The position numbers and the translations under genes are program-made. Positions 35,713 through 35,860 of a stretch of 35,860 bases of DNA are shown here, one piece after another. Each line of letters starts with the position of its first letter. The first letter of the stretch is position 1. The stretch spans positions 1 to 35,860 of IMG/VR virus record IMGVR_UViG_3300037504_000796; one strand, written 5' to 3'. A model generated the notes under the pieces. The model made no database searches, was not told where the DNA came from, and saw only the letters and a list, made by a program, of their open reading frames with translations. This DNA comes from a virus.

Positions 35713-35727
35713 GGCAAGAACGGAGGA
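35713..35727 (+). repeat. GGCAAGAACGGAGGA copy 3
   Basis: Fifteen bases identical to the 29611-29625 copy, here on the opposite strand and next to the -35 of the early promoter. It may be a binding site for a phage or host protein. Confidence 0.55.
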
Positions 35728-35735
35728 GCATAGAC

Positions 35736-35764
35736 GAACCCCCCAGCGGTGCGCCGGGGGGTTC
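35736..35764 (-). terminator. GC hairpin between two early promoters
   Basis: GAACCCCCC and GGGGGGTTC form a perfect 9-bp stem with an 11-base loop. It could end the late transcript if the genome is circular, or attenuate the distal promoter. It lies in the 183-base gap before the first early gene. Confidence 0.6.
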
Positions 35765-35822
35765 TGCCGTCCCGGAAGGGATCATCTCAGGAAAGCGAGC
35801 AGCAATCGCTTCCGCAGAAGAA

Positions 35823-35851
35823 ATTATTGGTCAGCAATACGGCCGAGTCAA
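35823..35851 (-). promoter_or_regulatory. Distal leftward promoter
   Basis: TTGACT (35851-35846) and AATAAT (35828-35823) stand 17 bases apart, each five of six matches to the consensus. It would start transcription toward the early genes but must cross the 35736-35764 hairpin. Confidence 0.6.
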
Positions 35852-35860
35852 TGCTTCAAT

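Noticed and set aside
35716-35795. Minus-strand 26-codon frame across the 35736-35764 hairpin
   Set aside because: No ribosome site, and its sequence is mostly the hairpin arms.
35765-35860. Plus-strand open stretch reading EEIIGQQYGRV near the right end
   Set aside because: No start codon or ribosome site; the minus strand better explains it as the exonuclease end and a promoter.
1-35860. Integrase, attachment site, plasmid partition genes, tRNA genes or insertion sequences
   Set aside because: None of the translations or intergenic stretches shows their motifs, cloverleaf folds or terminal inverted repeats.

Overview
The window reads as an essentially complete tailed-phage genome, about 60% G+C by eye, with every supportable gene on the minus strand. 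It encodes terminase, a Mu-type portal-MuF fusion, a Mu I-like protease/scaffold, capsid, tail tube, a TP901-type tape measure and tail-tip proteins, which indicates a long-tailed (siphovirus-like) phage with a Mu-like head. Sec signal peptides, a lipobox peptide and two beta-barrel-like secreted proteins point to a diderm (Gram-negative-type) host; the sequence does not fix the host taxon. I see no integrase, partition genes, DNA polymerase, tRNA or CRISPR array. Lifestyle is therefore unresolved, with a lytic phage or a circular metagenomic phage most likely. The exonuclease frame that leaves at base 1 continues in frame from base 35860 and stops nine codons later, so the window may be a closed circular or circularly permuted genome cut inside that gene.

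Layout, in the direction of transcription (right to left). 35860-33999: leftward promoters, a GC hairpin and small early proteins, including three consecutive zinc-ribbon/zinc-finger proteins. 33974-30617: an operon behind a near-consensus promoter with small regulators, a Cas4/PD-(D/E)XK exonuclease, a Sak4-like RecA ATPase, a DUF669 ssDNA-binding-type protein, a NrdD-like glycyl-radical fragment and a membrane peptide. 30607-29681: a C5-cytosine methyltransferase whose DNA also carries a 300-codon second frame resembling a known phage protein. 29680-29507: a structured leader with a promoter and interleaved inverted repeats. 29503-25606: a replication-initiator-like protein with 11-bp iterons and an AT-rich purine tract inside the gene (candidate origin), then membrane proteins, a DUF5131 (Gp37/Gp68) protein, small proteins and a Ref-like HNH nuclease. 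25637-25043: a secreted barrel-like gene with its own promoter and flanking hairpins, resembling a moron. 25018-22302: an HTH protein, a zinc-binding protein and the small and large terminase subunits. 22198-17897: an unusual island of secreted or membrane fibre-like proteins. 17892-9529: portal-MuF, protease/scaffold, decoration, capsid, connector/neck and tail tube. 9518-1920: putative tail chaperone, tape measure and tail-tip proteins, with duplicated segments and a frameshift. 1907-1: coiled-coil protein, amidase, membrane/barrel protein and exonuclease.

Genes are packed with ATGA, GTGA, TAATG and TGATG overlaps, so most are probably translationally coupled in a few long polycistronic units. 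Early units supply recombination, replication and DNA methylation. The late unit supplies packaging, head, tail and lysis. The least expected features are the exported fibre-like island, the double-coded methyltransferase, the stand-alone NrdD glycyl-radical segment, the in-gene origin, and a repeated promoter/palindrome module.
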